Of a stretch of 39,982 nt of DNA, positions 26,322 through 33,432 are shown in pieces (the first letter of the stretch is position 1; the number at the start of each line of letters is the position of its first letter). The stretch lies in the IMG/VR virus record IMGVR_UViG_3300049617_000017, positions 1 to 39,982 of that record; one strand, given 5' to 3'. This DNA comes from a virus. A model generated the notes under the pieces. It was not told the DNA's origin, did not search any database, and saw only the letters and a list, made by a program, of their open reading frames with translations. Both the position numbers and the translations under genes were made by a program.

Positions 26322-26864
26322 ATGACCGATAACTTAATTCCAGCGGAGCGTTTTAGCTCCGCAGTTTCCATTCTATTACAACACGAAGGCGGTTACACCC
26401 ATGACCCCGAAGACCACGGCGGCTGTACCAATTTTGGTATTGAGCAACGTGAGTTGGATTTATGCCATCAACGCCTAAACCTTCCCGCAGATGTAAAGCT
26501 GCTCACAAAACAAAATGCCGAAGACTACTACAAATCCGAGTGGTGGGACAAGTTTAATTATAACGCCGTAAATTCCCTATACCTGGCAACCAAGATACTT
26601 GACCTATGCGTGAACGTAGGCGCGTTTGAGGGGACTTTATTAATTCAGCGTGCCGTTAACGCTTGCGGCCATAAAATCGCCGTAGATGGCAAATTTGGCG
26701 GTTTAACGATAGGTGCTATAAACGAGATTAGCTTACACAATCGCGAAGAAGATTTAAAATTCGAAATCCAGGACGAGCAGAAATGGTATTACGAGACGAT
26801 TGTTAAAGAGCACCCAGACCAAAAAGTCTTTTTAAAAGGCTGGTTGGCGCGTGCCTCGTTCTAA
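26322..26864 (+). CDS. Endolysin, glycoside hydrolase family 108 muramidase
   Basis: The 180-residue protein cleaves the peptidoglycan glycan chain. The catalytic motif HEGGY (E22) is followed by DPEDHGGCTNFGI, both diagnostic of GH108. The C-terminal part (residues 90-150, AFEGTLLIQRAV, then VDGKFGGLT) matches the peptidoglycan-binding domain usually fused to it. It has no signal peptide, so a holin is expected. AAAGGATTGCT precedes the ATG. The 3' end overlaps the VRR-NUC gene by 14 bases. Confidence 0.88.
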   Translation: MTDNLIPAERFSSAVSILLQHEGGYTHDPEDHGGCTNFGIEQRELDLCHQRLNLPADVKLLTKQNAEDYYKSEWWDKFNYNAVNSLYLATKILDLCVNVGAFEGTLLIQRAVNACGHKIAVDGKFGGLTIGAINEISLHNREEDLKFEIQDEQKWYYETIVKEHPDQKVFLKGWLARASF

Positions 26865-27255
26865 ATATTTAAAATCAGGCGAGCTGTCAGAGGAAGCGAT
26901 ACACAAAGCAATTATGGACTGGGTACGATTAAAGCCCAGTATTAAAAAGCTTGTGATGCATTTCCCGAATGAAGGCAAGAGAACCCCGAGCTTTGGCCGT
27001 CTGATGAAAGAAATGGGTATGCGTGCTGGAGTCTCTGATTTATTTATCTCTATGGCGCGTCATGGTTATCATGGTGCGTGGATTGAGTTAAAAACTAAGC
27101 AGGGTGTCGTTAGTCCCGCTCAGGTCGAGTTTCTTGAGGACATGAGGCAGCAGGGTTACTATACTGTAATCTGCCGCTCAATTGAGGATGGTATTAAGGT
27201 AATCGAACGGTACTGCTTCGATCAGAATGGTATTTCTGAGTCATCAAACTCATAA
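26851..27255 (+). CDS. VRR-NUC domain nuclease
   Basis: This 134-residue protein is a compact PD-(D/E)xK-type nuclease of the VRR-NUC family. It has EEAIHKAIMDW at the N-terminus, GVSDLFIS (D63), AWIELKT (E79, K81) and SPAQVEFLEDMRQQGY. Stand-alone phage VRR-NUC proteins are thought to cut branched DNA, such as replication or packaging intermediates. It starts with GTG inside the endolysin gene. Its last 34 bases overlap the oppositely directed SSB gene. Confidence 0.85.
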   Translation: MPRSKYLKSGELSEEAIHKAIMDWVRLKPSIKKLVMHFPNEGKRTPSFGRLMKEMGMRAGVSDLFISMARHGYHGAWIELKTKQGVVSPAQVEFLEDMRQQGYYTVICRSIEDGIKVIERYCFDQNGISESSNS

Positions 27256-27635
27256 TCTTTCGCTTTTTCCTGAGCATGTTCTTGACTCTGTTTTGACTCT
27301 TCGGCTTTTTTCTTACCGCCTGGCAGGAATTTTAAATCATTTGCGGTCACTGAGTACATATATTGACCTGCACGTTCACCTTCCTCGACTTTACGATTAT
27401 TAATCTCTCCGCGCACATATAATACATCACCTACATGGACATACTTAGCTGCGATTTCAGCAAGTTTACTAAAGCAATTAATATTGTGCCATGTGGTACG
27501 TTCTTGCTTTTGGCCGCTAGAGTCCTTGTATTTAGTGCTTGTAGCCAGAGAAATGACGGTTAATTCCCCGCCATTTTTCAAGACTTTCACTTCCTTTCGT
27601 CCGACATTGCCGACTAAAATTGCTTCATTAATCAC
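27222..27635 (-). CDS. ssb: Single-stranded DNA-binding protein
   Basis: The 137-residue protein has an N-terminal OB fold (INEAILVGNVGRKEV, then a TTWHNINCF segment) and an acidic tail ending DDSEIPF, the partner-binding tip of bacterial SSBs. It is third in the leftward recombination operon. The GTG start overlaps the bet stop by one base (TAGTG). Confidence 0.92.
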   Translation of the reverse strand: MINEAILVGNVGRKEVKVLKNGGELTVISLATSTKYKDSSGQKQERTTWHNINCFSKLAEIAAKYVHVGDVLYVRGEINNRKVEEGERAGQYMYSVTANDLKFLPGGKKKAEESKQSQEHAQEKAKDYEFDDSEIPF

Positions 27636-28528
27636 TATGCTTTCTCCAACTGTAAGATAAATAATCTCGCCTGGGCGTCTGTTAGGTCGGTTAGCTGATC
27701 GACTTTGTAATAACCCAAGGCTTTCTTGATTCGTTCTTGACTGAACCCCTTATTAGCCATCATTGCGACAATCTCGTCTATCTGTTCCTGACTTGCATTA
27801 ATATCATCTCGACCCGTATTATGTACTGGCTCTTGGTCAATTACCTCGCCTGTTTCGGCATCTACTACGGCCTCGTTTAATATATTTTTAAGCTTCTCAG
27901 TCTGGGTATTGCCACGGATTACATGAAGATTATTTTCTTGCGATTTAATGCTTTCCATCTCTTCTTCCCCGTATGTTCCACCTAGCAAATCCTGGAAACA
28001 TGCGCGTAAACATTGTGACTCAGCAACCTTTTTAATCATTGTTGCGGGTTTACCAGTCTGGCTATTCCATAAGCTCTTGCCTGTGGAGTATTCTTTCAAT
28101 TCCGCAAAGACATAGATTGGCCTTGAAGACTTGTGACGTTTGGCAATACAATACGCGCCAACAAGAGCACCTCGATTGACTAACTTATAGGAATGTTTGA
28201 CCTCGCCATTATGTACCTGAAAGGAATCATTCTCATACACAGCATCACATTGATGGTAATCGTATTCGCTATGTGCTTGTGCCGCTTTTCTATAGCCATC
28301 TCTGCCGATGAACACTTGAGCGGGTGCGTTATCCTGATACTTGACACACCAGATTTCACGTGTAAACGGGTTAAGCCTGGAAGCTTTGCCGAGTCCTACG
28401 AAAAACTTAAACTCCATGTCTGTAAGTTTGGGCGCGAATAGCTTGCGGATTTCATCTAATTTCTGTTGGTCATCCCACATTACTACGTCTGTAGCGTGCT
28501 CTACTGCTGATAATTGTTGGTTGCTCAT
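27635..28528 (-). CDS. bet: Phage recombination protein Bet (RecT-family annealase)
   Basis: The 297-residue protein anneals complementary single strands and works with the exonuclease at 28779. Diagnostic blocks are FVGLGKASRLNPFTREIW, FIGRDGYRKAA, ALVGAYCIAKR and KVAESQCLRACFQDLLGG. The C-terminal third is acidic and likely a separate helical domain. The start overlaps the preceding stop as ATGA. Confidence 0.92.
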   Translation of the reverse strand: MSNQQLSAVEHATDVVMWDDQQKLDEIRKLFAPKLTDMEFKFFVGLGKASRLNPFTREIWCVKYQDNAPAQVFIGRDGYRKAAQAHSEYDYHQCDAVYENDSFQVHNGEVKHSYKLVNRGALVGAYCIAKRHKSSRPIYVFAELKEYSTGKSLWNSQTGKPATMIKKVAESQCLRACFQDLLGGTYGEEEMESIKSQENNLHVIRGNTQTEKLKNILNEAVVDAETGEVIDQEPVHNTGRDDINASQEQIDEIVAMMANKGFSQERIKKALGYYKVDQLTDLTDAQARLFILQLEKA

Positions 28529-28779
28529 TTCTCACCTCTTGCAAATTTGATGCCCTGTATAAATGCGTTTGCTGCGATTCTGGCTTCTTTTTCACTGGCA
28601 AACTCGCTTAAGCCAACAAGAAAATCACTGTTGGCTCGGATATCGGCTACCCATATATCCTGGGTTTCCCATACGTTAAAATGGTAGTTAATTTTAGGAT
28701 TACATGAATTTGGAAAGCTCACATCATCAAACCCACATCCACAGGGGATAACCTCATCACTCGTATTAAAATCAAACAT
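28525..28779 (-). CDS. Small hypothetical protein in recombination operon
   Basis: The product is 84 residues. The ATG at 28779 overlaps the exonuclease stop as TGATG; a GTG one codon upstream is possible. A CGCG-type N-terminal Cys cluster precedes a C-terminal FASEKEARIAANAFIQGI block. A similar DTEQEARFAA block ends the product of the leftward gene at 35431, so both may belong to one small family. The function is unknown; its position suggests a recombination accessory. Confidence 0.65.
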   Translation of the reverse strand: MFDFNTSDEVIPCGCGFDDVSFPNSCNPKINYHFNVWETQDIWVADIRANSDFLVGLSEFASEKEARIAANAFIQGIKFARGEK

Positions 28780-29615
28780 CACATGGCCTTAAGTAGAAAT
28801 GTACGCGCTCCGCGCTTGTTGGCCTTCCATGAGACAATCGGTTTGCCGGACTCATCAGTCAAGCATTCGGCATCTTGCATAAATTGCATGATGTTAAATT
28901 TGTACTTGTCCTCAACCTCACTAAGTTGCTTGATTTTAAATCGAGTTTCAGCAAGAGTTGTTAATTGTTCCTTAACCTCGGTGTCAATTGTTTTGGTCTT
29001 CTCGGGGTCATGCTTGGGGTACATGAGTTTTAAATCAATTTGGTTTATTGGCTCAGGTGGTGTACGTGTCTGGACGCATTCCCAGAATTTCTTTGCCGCG
29101 TCAATTAGCGTGGCTTCTAGCTGTAAATCACGGGTATATTTAAATTCCCTGTACTGATTACCACCTATAAGCACCGCAATATACGCGCAATCGGCATTGA
29201 GAGTAGCGCAATAATGAGCGACTTGGACAAGATATTGCATGGGAATGGTGTCAGAACCATCTTCACCCCATTCATGAGCCATAAACCCAGAGGAACACTT
29301 AACTTCAAGCACAGCATTCCAATCAGGTATAAACCCGTCAACGTTACCGCGTAGATAATCATGGAAAGGATGAACACAGGTATCAGGCGTTTCGACCACC
29401 ACGTTATTTCGTTTCGCAAATTCATCGCGTATAATTCCTTCTAAAGCATGACCCCAGTATTGAAATTCGGTCATCTCTTGGCTTGTATCAACCTCGCCAA
29501 TCTTTTCTAAATATAACTGATAGGGTGTTTTATAGCTTGATAACCCTAAGATAATAGGCATGTCACTGCCGCCGATACCTAATTTGCGCTCTTCTCTTTG
29601 CTGTTCTGTAATCAT
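28779..29615 (-). CDS. YqaJ/lambda-exonuclease-type 5'-3' exonuclease
   Basis: The 278-residue protein has GIGGSDMPIILGLS (S17, D18), GHALEGIIRDEF (E59), GNVDGFI (D93), LEVKCSSG (E104, K106) and QYLVQVAHY, the full motif order of the YqaJ viral recombinase family. It would resect double-stranded ends to feed Bet. It is the first gene of the leftward operon. The promoter region and operator candidate lie directly upstream. Confidence 0.93.
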   Translation of the reverse strand: MITEQQREERKLGIGGSDMPIILGLSSYKTPYQLYLEKIGEVDTSQEMTEFQYWGHALEGIIRDEFAKRNNVVVETPDTCVHPFHDYLRGNVDGFIPDWNAVLEVKCSSGFMAHEWGEDGSDTIPMQYLVQVAHYCATLNADCAYIAVLIGGNQYREFKYTRDLQLEATLIDAAKKFWECVQTRTPPEPINQIDLKLMYPKHDPEKTKTIDTEVKEQLTTLAETRFKIKQLSEVEDKYKFNIMQFMQDAECLTDESGKPIVSWKANKRGARTFLLKAM

Positions 29616-29673
29616 AATAGTCTCGTATTTAGATAATTAAGCACCTTTCTTGTGCGATACCGCCGTCATGGCA

Positions 29674-29709
29674 TTGACACATAATGCGTCATAGGCTATA
29701 GTTTGTCAA
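29674..29709. promoter_or_regulatory. Divergent overlapping early promoters with operator dyad
   Basis: On the plus strand, TTGACA (29674-29679), 17 bases, then TATAGT (29697-29702). On the minus strand, TTGACA (29709-29704), 17 bases, then CATTAT (29686-29681). Inside lies a 17-bp near-palindrome, TGACACATAATGCGTCA (29675-29691), with one off-axis mismatched pair. A Cro-like protein encoded at 29737 is the obvious candidate binder, controlling both early units. Confidence 0.8.
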
Positions 29710-29736
29710 CTGAAATATACAAAAACGAGGCGAAAT

Positions 29737-29955
29737 ATGCAGTTTCAAGAAGTCATGGCCTACTACGATTATAAGATGATTAGAATCGCAAAGGCATTAC
29801 GGGTGACTCGCAAAACTGTAAATTTATGGAAGGAGAAGAACTCCATACCATTTACTAGACAATGCGAGCTACAAATCATTACAGACAATAAATTAATTGC
29901 TAATAGAGAGGACGAAAATGACACAGAAAATAACTTACAGCCAGGAACAGCTTGA
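29737..29955 (+). CDS. Cro-like transcriptional regulator
   Basis: This 72-residue protein has a short helix-turn-helix, IRIAKALRVTRKTVNLWKEK, followed by IPFTRQCELQIITDNKL. It resembles the small Cro proteins of P22-like phages, which begin a rightward early operon. It is the first gene after the divergent promoters. No CI-type repressor is found on the other side, where the exonuclease gene lies instead. The C-terminal 20 residues are polar and overlap the next gene. Confidence 0.75.
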   Translation: MQFQEVMAYYDYKMIRIAKALRVTRKTVNLWKEKNSIPFTRQCELQIITDNKLIANREDENDTENNLQPGTA

Positions 29956-30124
29956 TATAGCTATCCTGAAAAACACAAACGAGGGCATTTTACGCACACT
30001 GTCTGAGATTAAGAGCGAGATTAAGAGCCATTTTCACTGGACTATGGGGTTAATTCTTGGTCTGTACACAATTGGAATTGGTGCGCTAATCAGTGCGCTA
30101 GGCAAAGCATACGGTATATTTTGA
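29918..30124 (+). CDS. Small membrane protein, XhlA-like
   Basis: The product is 68 residues. The ATG at 29918 (MTQKITYSQEQLDIAIL) follows GAGAGGACGAAA. Two coiled helices precede one C-terminal transmembrane span (FHWTMGLILGLYTIGIGALI). The layout matches small XhlA-like membrane proteins common in early phage regions, where their role is unclear (holin accessory or superinfection exclusion). Confidence 0.65.
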   Translation: MTQKITYSQEQLDIAILKNTNEGILRTLSEIKSEIKSHFHWTMGLILGLYTIGIGALISALGKAYGIF

Positions 30125-30125
30125 T

Positions 30126-30212
30126 ATGACAGGCGACATAACAGCAGCAGTATTATTTATATGCGTGGCCGCAGTGGTCATAACTTACATAATTTGCAAC
30201 AGGGATAGATGA
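30126..30212 (+). CDS. 28-residue single-span membrane peptide
   Basis: The encoded peptide MTGDITAAVLFICVAAVVIT is followed by YIICNRDR, one transmembrane helix with a basic C-terminal end. The ATG lies just after the preceding stop, and its own stop is one base from the next ATG, so it fills the gap exactly. It is too short for family assignment; it could be a holin-like or regulatory membrane peptide. Confidence 0.45.
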   Translation: MTGDITAAVLFICVAAVVITYIICNRDR

Positions 30213-30213
30213 C

Positions 30214-30750
30214 ATGAGTTGTATTACAGAAATATTAAAGCTAAAGGGCGATCAGGAAGTGCTTGTACCTGACGGGGAATGGATAGCGGTAGAAGGAGGA
30301 GGCACATACAAAGACCATGAGTACATAATTGTTTTAAACACCAGTGGTCACCGTTGCGGTTATGTTGCCATACCACCAGAACACCCCTACAGTCAAACGC
30401 CCGAGGAAACGCGCGAATTCTGCGGCAAACCTTACCAGCATTATGACTATGACAGCCTTGATATTGACGTACATGGCGGCCTTACATTTATGTCGCCTGA
30501 CCACGGGCTAAAGGATTTGCTGGCTGTTCCCTGTAATGATATGTGGATTGGATTTGATTGCGGCCATTGTGATGATGAATGTGACGTTTTGATGTTTAAA
30601 AAATACTTTGGTGAAGAGCAATACGAGGCTAAAAAATCATTTTTCGAGGTGCTAAACAACCCTGGATATGGTCAAACACTCAAAGATTTTAGTTATGTTG
30701 AAGAACAATGCCATAGTGTTATAGACCAACTTATACAGGTGGCCGCATGA
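30214..30750 (+). CDS. Conserved phage hypothetical protein
   Basis: This 178-residue protein has a core with GHRCGYVAIPPEHP, DVHGGLTF and MWIGFDCGHCDDE. This combination recurs in a conserved phage family of unknown function. The several His, Cys and Asp suggest metal binding. It sits fourth in the rightward early unit and overlaps the next gene by 4 bases. Confidence 0.7.
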   Translation: MSCITEILKLKGDQEVLVPDGEWIAVEGGGTYKDHEYIIVLNTSGHRCGYVAIPPEHPYSQTPEETREFCGKPYQHYDYDSLDIDVHGGLTFMSPDHGLKDLLAVPCNDMWIGFDCGHCDDECDVLMFKKYFGEEQYEAKKSFFEVLNNPGYGQTLKDFSYVEEQCHSVIDQLIQVAA

Positions 30751-30944
30751 CCTTTTTTGAATGCTTGCCTGTGATGCTTTTGTCAATAAATTGCATAGGT
30801 TTGTCGTACTGGATTAGCCGATTAAGTTCACGGGTAAGCGATTTAGAGCGCGCTTTAAAGCTCAAGCAGTGGATTGAAATGATAAGCAACGGAGAATCAC
30901 CAAGCGACATGGCGTATATGCAAGAACGGGGTTTTTTGAAATGA
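30747..30944 (+). CDS. Small membrane-anchored hypothetical protein
   Basis: The product is 65 residues: an N-terminal hydrophobic anchor (FFECLPVMLLSINCIGLSYW), then a coiled helix (RLSSRVSDLERALKLKQW). It starts and ends by ATGA overlaps. The function is unknown. Confidence 0.6.
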   Translation: MTFFECLPVMLLSINCIGLSYWISRLSSRVSDLERALKLKQWIEMISNGESPSDMAYMQERGFLK

Positions 30945-31135
30945 ATGGAACCCTAACAAAAGACGACATATTGGCAACATTTTTCCAGCTCACAGAAATC
31001 GAGTGTGATGCGTGTGTCATGACAATTGAGGAAGACTTAGAAAAACACGGTAAATTTGGCCAAGGCTATCTTATGGCAGTAAAGCAATGTCGCGACATAT
31101 TAAAACGAATTGTAGAGGATGTAAATGATCGATAA
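30941..31135 (+). CDS. Small acidic hypothetical protein
   Basis: The product is 64 residues, acidic, with three Cys, and probably helical. The gene overlaps both neighbours. It is not recognised. Confidence 0.55.
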   Translation: MNGTLTKDDILATFFQLTEIECDACVMTIEEDLEKHGKFGQGYLMAVKQCRDILKRIVEDVNDR

Positions 31136-31322
31136 AGCCACGAAATATAAGGCCGTAGGTTGCGCTAATAAATCGCTACATTTTATCAAGCAGCTCAAGA
31201 AACATGCGCAGATAGGCGAAGGATTTACACAGGAACGCGCAGCTTATGGACTAATGTTAATTGAGGCATACATCAACGGACAATTTTTAACCGAAGTTCA
31301 GGAGTTTACAGGTAATGAGTGA
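31125..31322 (+). CDS. Small hypothetical protein
   Basis: The product is 65 residues, basic at the N-terminus and helical. It overlaps the upstream gene by 11 bases and the downstream gene by 8. AGAGGATGTAA precedes the ATG. It is not recognised. Confidence 0.55.
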   Translation: MIDKATKYKAVGCANKSLHFIKQLKKHAQIGEGFTQERAAYGLMLIEAYINGQFLTEVQEFTGNE

Positions 31323-31656
31323 TGCGATTGCAGAATGGTATAGAGCCACAAAAAAGATGATTAAGCAGGTTACGGAAGATTCAAAAGGAGATGTTGAGCT
31401 AATCCAGCATCTCCTTAATGACTGGAATGAAGCCCTTGAAACAATGGAAGCCACATGCCCAGGACTTAAAGAGCAATACGAGCGAAGATTAGCTATAGAG
31501 CAATCATTTACAGGGGAACAAATAGACCATATTTGCTACATGATTGGCGAATGGTATATCGAATGGAAAGATAAAATGTGGGTCGATGGTAAGCCAAATC
31601 AACATCGTTTAGGCATTGCCAAAGAGAAGCTTAAAACAATGATTTGTGGGGATTAG
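31315..31656 (+). CDS. Hypothetical helical protein
   Basis: The product is 113 residues, helical and acidic, with several Trp. AGGAG lies 10 bases upstream of the ATG. The TAG stop is followed immediately and in frame by the ATG of the next gene. The function is unknown. Confidence 0.6.
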   Translation: MSDAIAEWYRATKKMIKQVTEDSKGDVELIQHLLNDWNEALETMEATCPGLKEQYERRLAIEQSFTGEQIDHICYMIGEWYIEWKDKMWVDGKPNQHRLGIAKEKLKTMICGD

Positions 31657-31971
31657 ATGGAGCAGTGTAACTGTTGTTATTGTCAAACGAAAGGCAAGCC
31701 AGGGAACCCAGAATATCTAAGGGGATTGCAATTTGCAGTAGATTTTGTTCAGGGCGAATGGCAACGTTTAAAAGAGGGCGTAGATAGAAATAGAAAGCAT
31801 AATCGGGAAGGGAAAATAACCGATAGAATGCTAAGAAGTAATGTGCAAAATTTAGAATCACAAATGCGTTATTTAGGCGAATGGCACGATATTTTAGCAA
31901 AAGAAGGCAATAAAGAACTTAAATTAATTAAGGATATCGATTGGAAAGAATATCTTTATGGGGATTATTAG
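31657..31971 (+). CDS. Cys-rich-start hypothetical protein
   Basis: The 104-residue protein starts MEQCNCCYCQTKG (four Cys, likely metal-binding) and continues as a charged helical protein. Its ATG touches the preceding TAG, and its own TAG touches the next ATG, all in one frame. GGGGAT lies just before the stop-start junction. It is not recognised. Confidence 0.55.
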   Translation: MEQCNCCYCQTKGKPGNPEYLRGLQFAVDFVQGEWQRLKEGVDRNRKHNREGKITDRMLRSNVQNLESQMRYLGEWHDILAKEGNKELKLIKDIDWKEYLYGDY

Positions 31972-32259
31972 ATGAGTAAATATTTATGCCTATGCGGCAC
32001 AACTTATAAGACAAAAAAGGCGGCAAATAAGCACACCGCATTATTCAAAGATGCTGATGAGCTAACCAGAAATTACCACGTCATGATTAAGAAAAACTTA
32101 CATGGAAGGTTTATAGACTTCATGATTAACACGCGGCCATACTGGAAATTTACGGGAATATTAGTTATTTATTTCACGGTAATAAACCATTTTGGAATAC
32201 ATCCTACTTTATGGGAAGGTTTCGCAATAGGCTGCGGGATAGGGCTTGCAATTGACTAA
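31972..32259 (+). CDS. Membrane protein with N-terminal Cys motif
   Basis: The product is 95 residues. An N-terminal LCLCGTTYKTKKAANKH resembles half a zinc finger. One or two hydrophobic spans follow (FTGILVIYFTVINHFGI and EGFAIGCGIGLAI). It may be anchored in the inner membrane. The function is unknown. Confidence 0.55.
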   Translation: MSKYLCLCGTTYKTKKAANKHTALFKDADELTRNYHVMIKKNLHGRFIDFMINTRPYWKFTGILVIYFTVINHFGIHPTLWEGFAIGCGIGLAID

Positions 32260-32269
32260 TGGATTATAT

Positions 32270-32653
32270 ATGACATGGCTTAAGGATGAGCGTTACACCT
32301 GGAGAAAAGAACTAGAGTTGGGAATATGGTACGAGCCAGATATACTGACTCAGTATCGATTGTTTAGAGATTCCGATCTCTGGCGCGCTACTCGCCAAGT
32401 AGAGAAGCTTTGCGAATATATATTACACTTAGAAGGAGCTAAAACCATGTCAGAAACAATCACTGTCCTATGCGATGCGTGCCAATCAGATATCAGCAAA
32501 TCAGAATATTACCCTCATTACAGGTTGCGTTTAACCCAAGAGTTACGCCAAATATTACCTGGAGCAGAACAAAAAGACATTCAACCCGAACTAGAAGACA
32601 ATAAGAACTTTTGTAATCTAGCATGTCTTAAAAACTGGTCAAACAAAGAATAG
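32270..32653 (+). CDS. Hypothetical protein with internal start and zinc-type C-terminus
   Basis: The product is 127 residues from the ATG at 32270, which has no strong ribosome site. An in-frame ATG at 32447 (MSETITVLCDACQSD) is preceded by AGAAGGAG and would give a 68-residue protein with CDAC and CNLAC. Either two genes have fused in frame or both starts are used. No function is recognised. Confidence 0.55.
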   Translation: MTWLKDERYTWRKELELGIWYEPDILTQYRLFRDSDLWRATRQVEKLCEYILHLEGAKTMSETITVLCDACQSDISKSEYYPHYRLRLTQELRQILPGAEQKDIQPELEDNKNFCNLACLKNWSNKE

Positions 32654-32660
32654 GGTTCAC

Positions 32661-32996
32661 ATGACATACAAAACGTCTCACTTTGTATTGGGCGAACATG
32701 AGCCTGACACAGAGCCTCAACGTTCTTTGTCTGAAATTGTATTTATGGTTAAGGCGCGTCTATCTGATGCGCTTGAAAACCCTGATACAGGATTAGTCGA
32801 AGTTCATCCAAAAACATTAATTTCAATGGTGGTATCAAATATCCTGGTAAATTTATTAGTTACCGGAATTGGAAGCAACGACCTAAAGTTACGAATGAAG
32901 ATGGCAAAGGAGTGCTTGGAAGAGGTTCAATCGATGAGCTTGCATCTATGGACAGCACTAGAGACAAACAAGGCCGATAATACAACGGCGCACTAA
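32661..32996 (+). CDS. Hypothetical protein
   Basis: The product is 111 residues, hydrophilic at the ends, with a mildly hydrophobic helix in the middle (LISMVVSNILVNLLVTGIG). The only nearby ribosome-site candidate is the AGGG 4-7 bases upstream of the ATG. It is not recognised. Confidence 0.55.
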   Translation: MTYKTSHFVLGEHEPDTEPQRSLSEIVFMVKARLSDALENPDTGLVEVHPKTLISMVVSNILVNLLVTGIGSNDLKLRMKMAKECLEEVQSMSLHLWTALETNKADNTTAH

Positions 32997-33010
32997 TTGG
33001 AGCAAATAGC

Positions 33011-33199
33011 ATGGTTACATGTAATATACCTGATAATTTTAAACCAAAGATATGCCTTAACGAGGACAAATTGACCGTGCTATTAAAGTCCAATTTGGCT
33101 TCACACTACAATAAATCATTGAACCAAGAGCTTATAGACACGCTAACAAAGCAGATTATTGAATCTATTGATTTTTTCTTGAACAGTGCTGTCGATTAA
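33011..33199 (+). CDS. Small hypothetical protein
   Basis: The product is 62 residues; GGAG lies upstream of the ATG. It is the last gene before a non-coding gap containing two terminator-like hairpins. It is not recognised. Confidence 0.5.
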   Translation: MVTCNIPDNFKPKICLNEDKLTVLLKSNLASHYNKSLNQELIDTLTKQIIESIDFFLNSAVD

Positions 33200-33258
33200 T
33201 TTTGGACTGGATTATATTAATTAGAGGATTTTACGGTTACTATATCTACGAAGTTTTA

Positions 33259-33284
33259 GAGGCTTCCTGCCTCACTACTTTTTT
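33259..33284 (+). terminator. Terminator-like hairpin before replication genes
   Basis: Stem GAGGC (33259-33263) and GCCTC (33269-33273), with loop TTCCT, then T6 at 33279-33284. It would reduce read-through from the orphan early genes into the O/P genes, or be a target of antitermination. Confidence 0.55.
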
Positions 33285-33432
33285 ATTATTAGGTCGTTTG
33301 AATACATTCCGCCAAGATTGCTTATTCAAACATTACAAGTCACGCGAAACACAAAAAGTTTTGGCTTCGGGCTTTTTGTTATGGACTACACATCCGTTCG
33401 CGCTATTACCATAACAAGGGCGATTATACACC
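33285..33432 (+). other. Structured non-coding segment upstream of the O-like gene
   Basis: It contains a 9-bp inverted repeat, GTTTGAATA (33296-33304) and TATTCAAAC (33323-33331), and an A/T-armed terminator-like hairpin, ACAAAAAG (33351-33358) and CTTTTTGT (33372-33379). It is framed by another terminator upstream. A weak open frame from TTG 33202 crosses it but lacks a ribosome site. It could encode a small RNA or an attenuator; lambda also has a small RNA near O. Confidence 0.4.

Noticed and set aside
33202-33414. Open frame from TTG in the gap before the O-like gene
   Set aside because: No ribosome site, odd composition, and it crosses two terminator-like hairpins.
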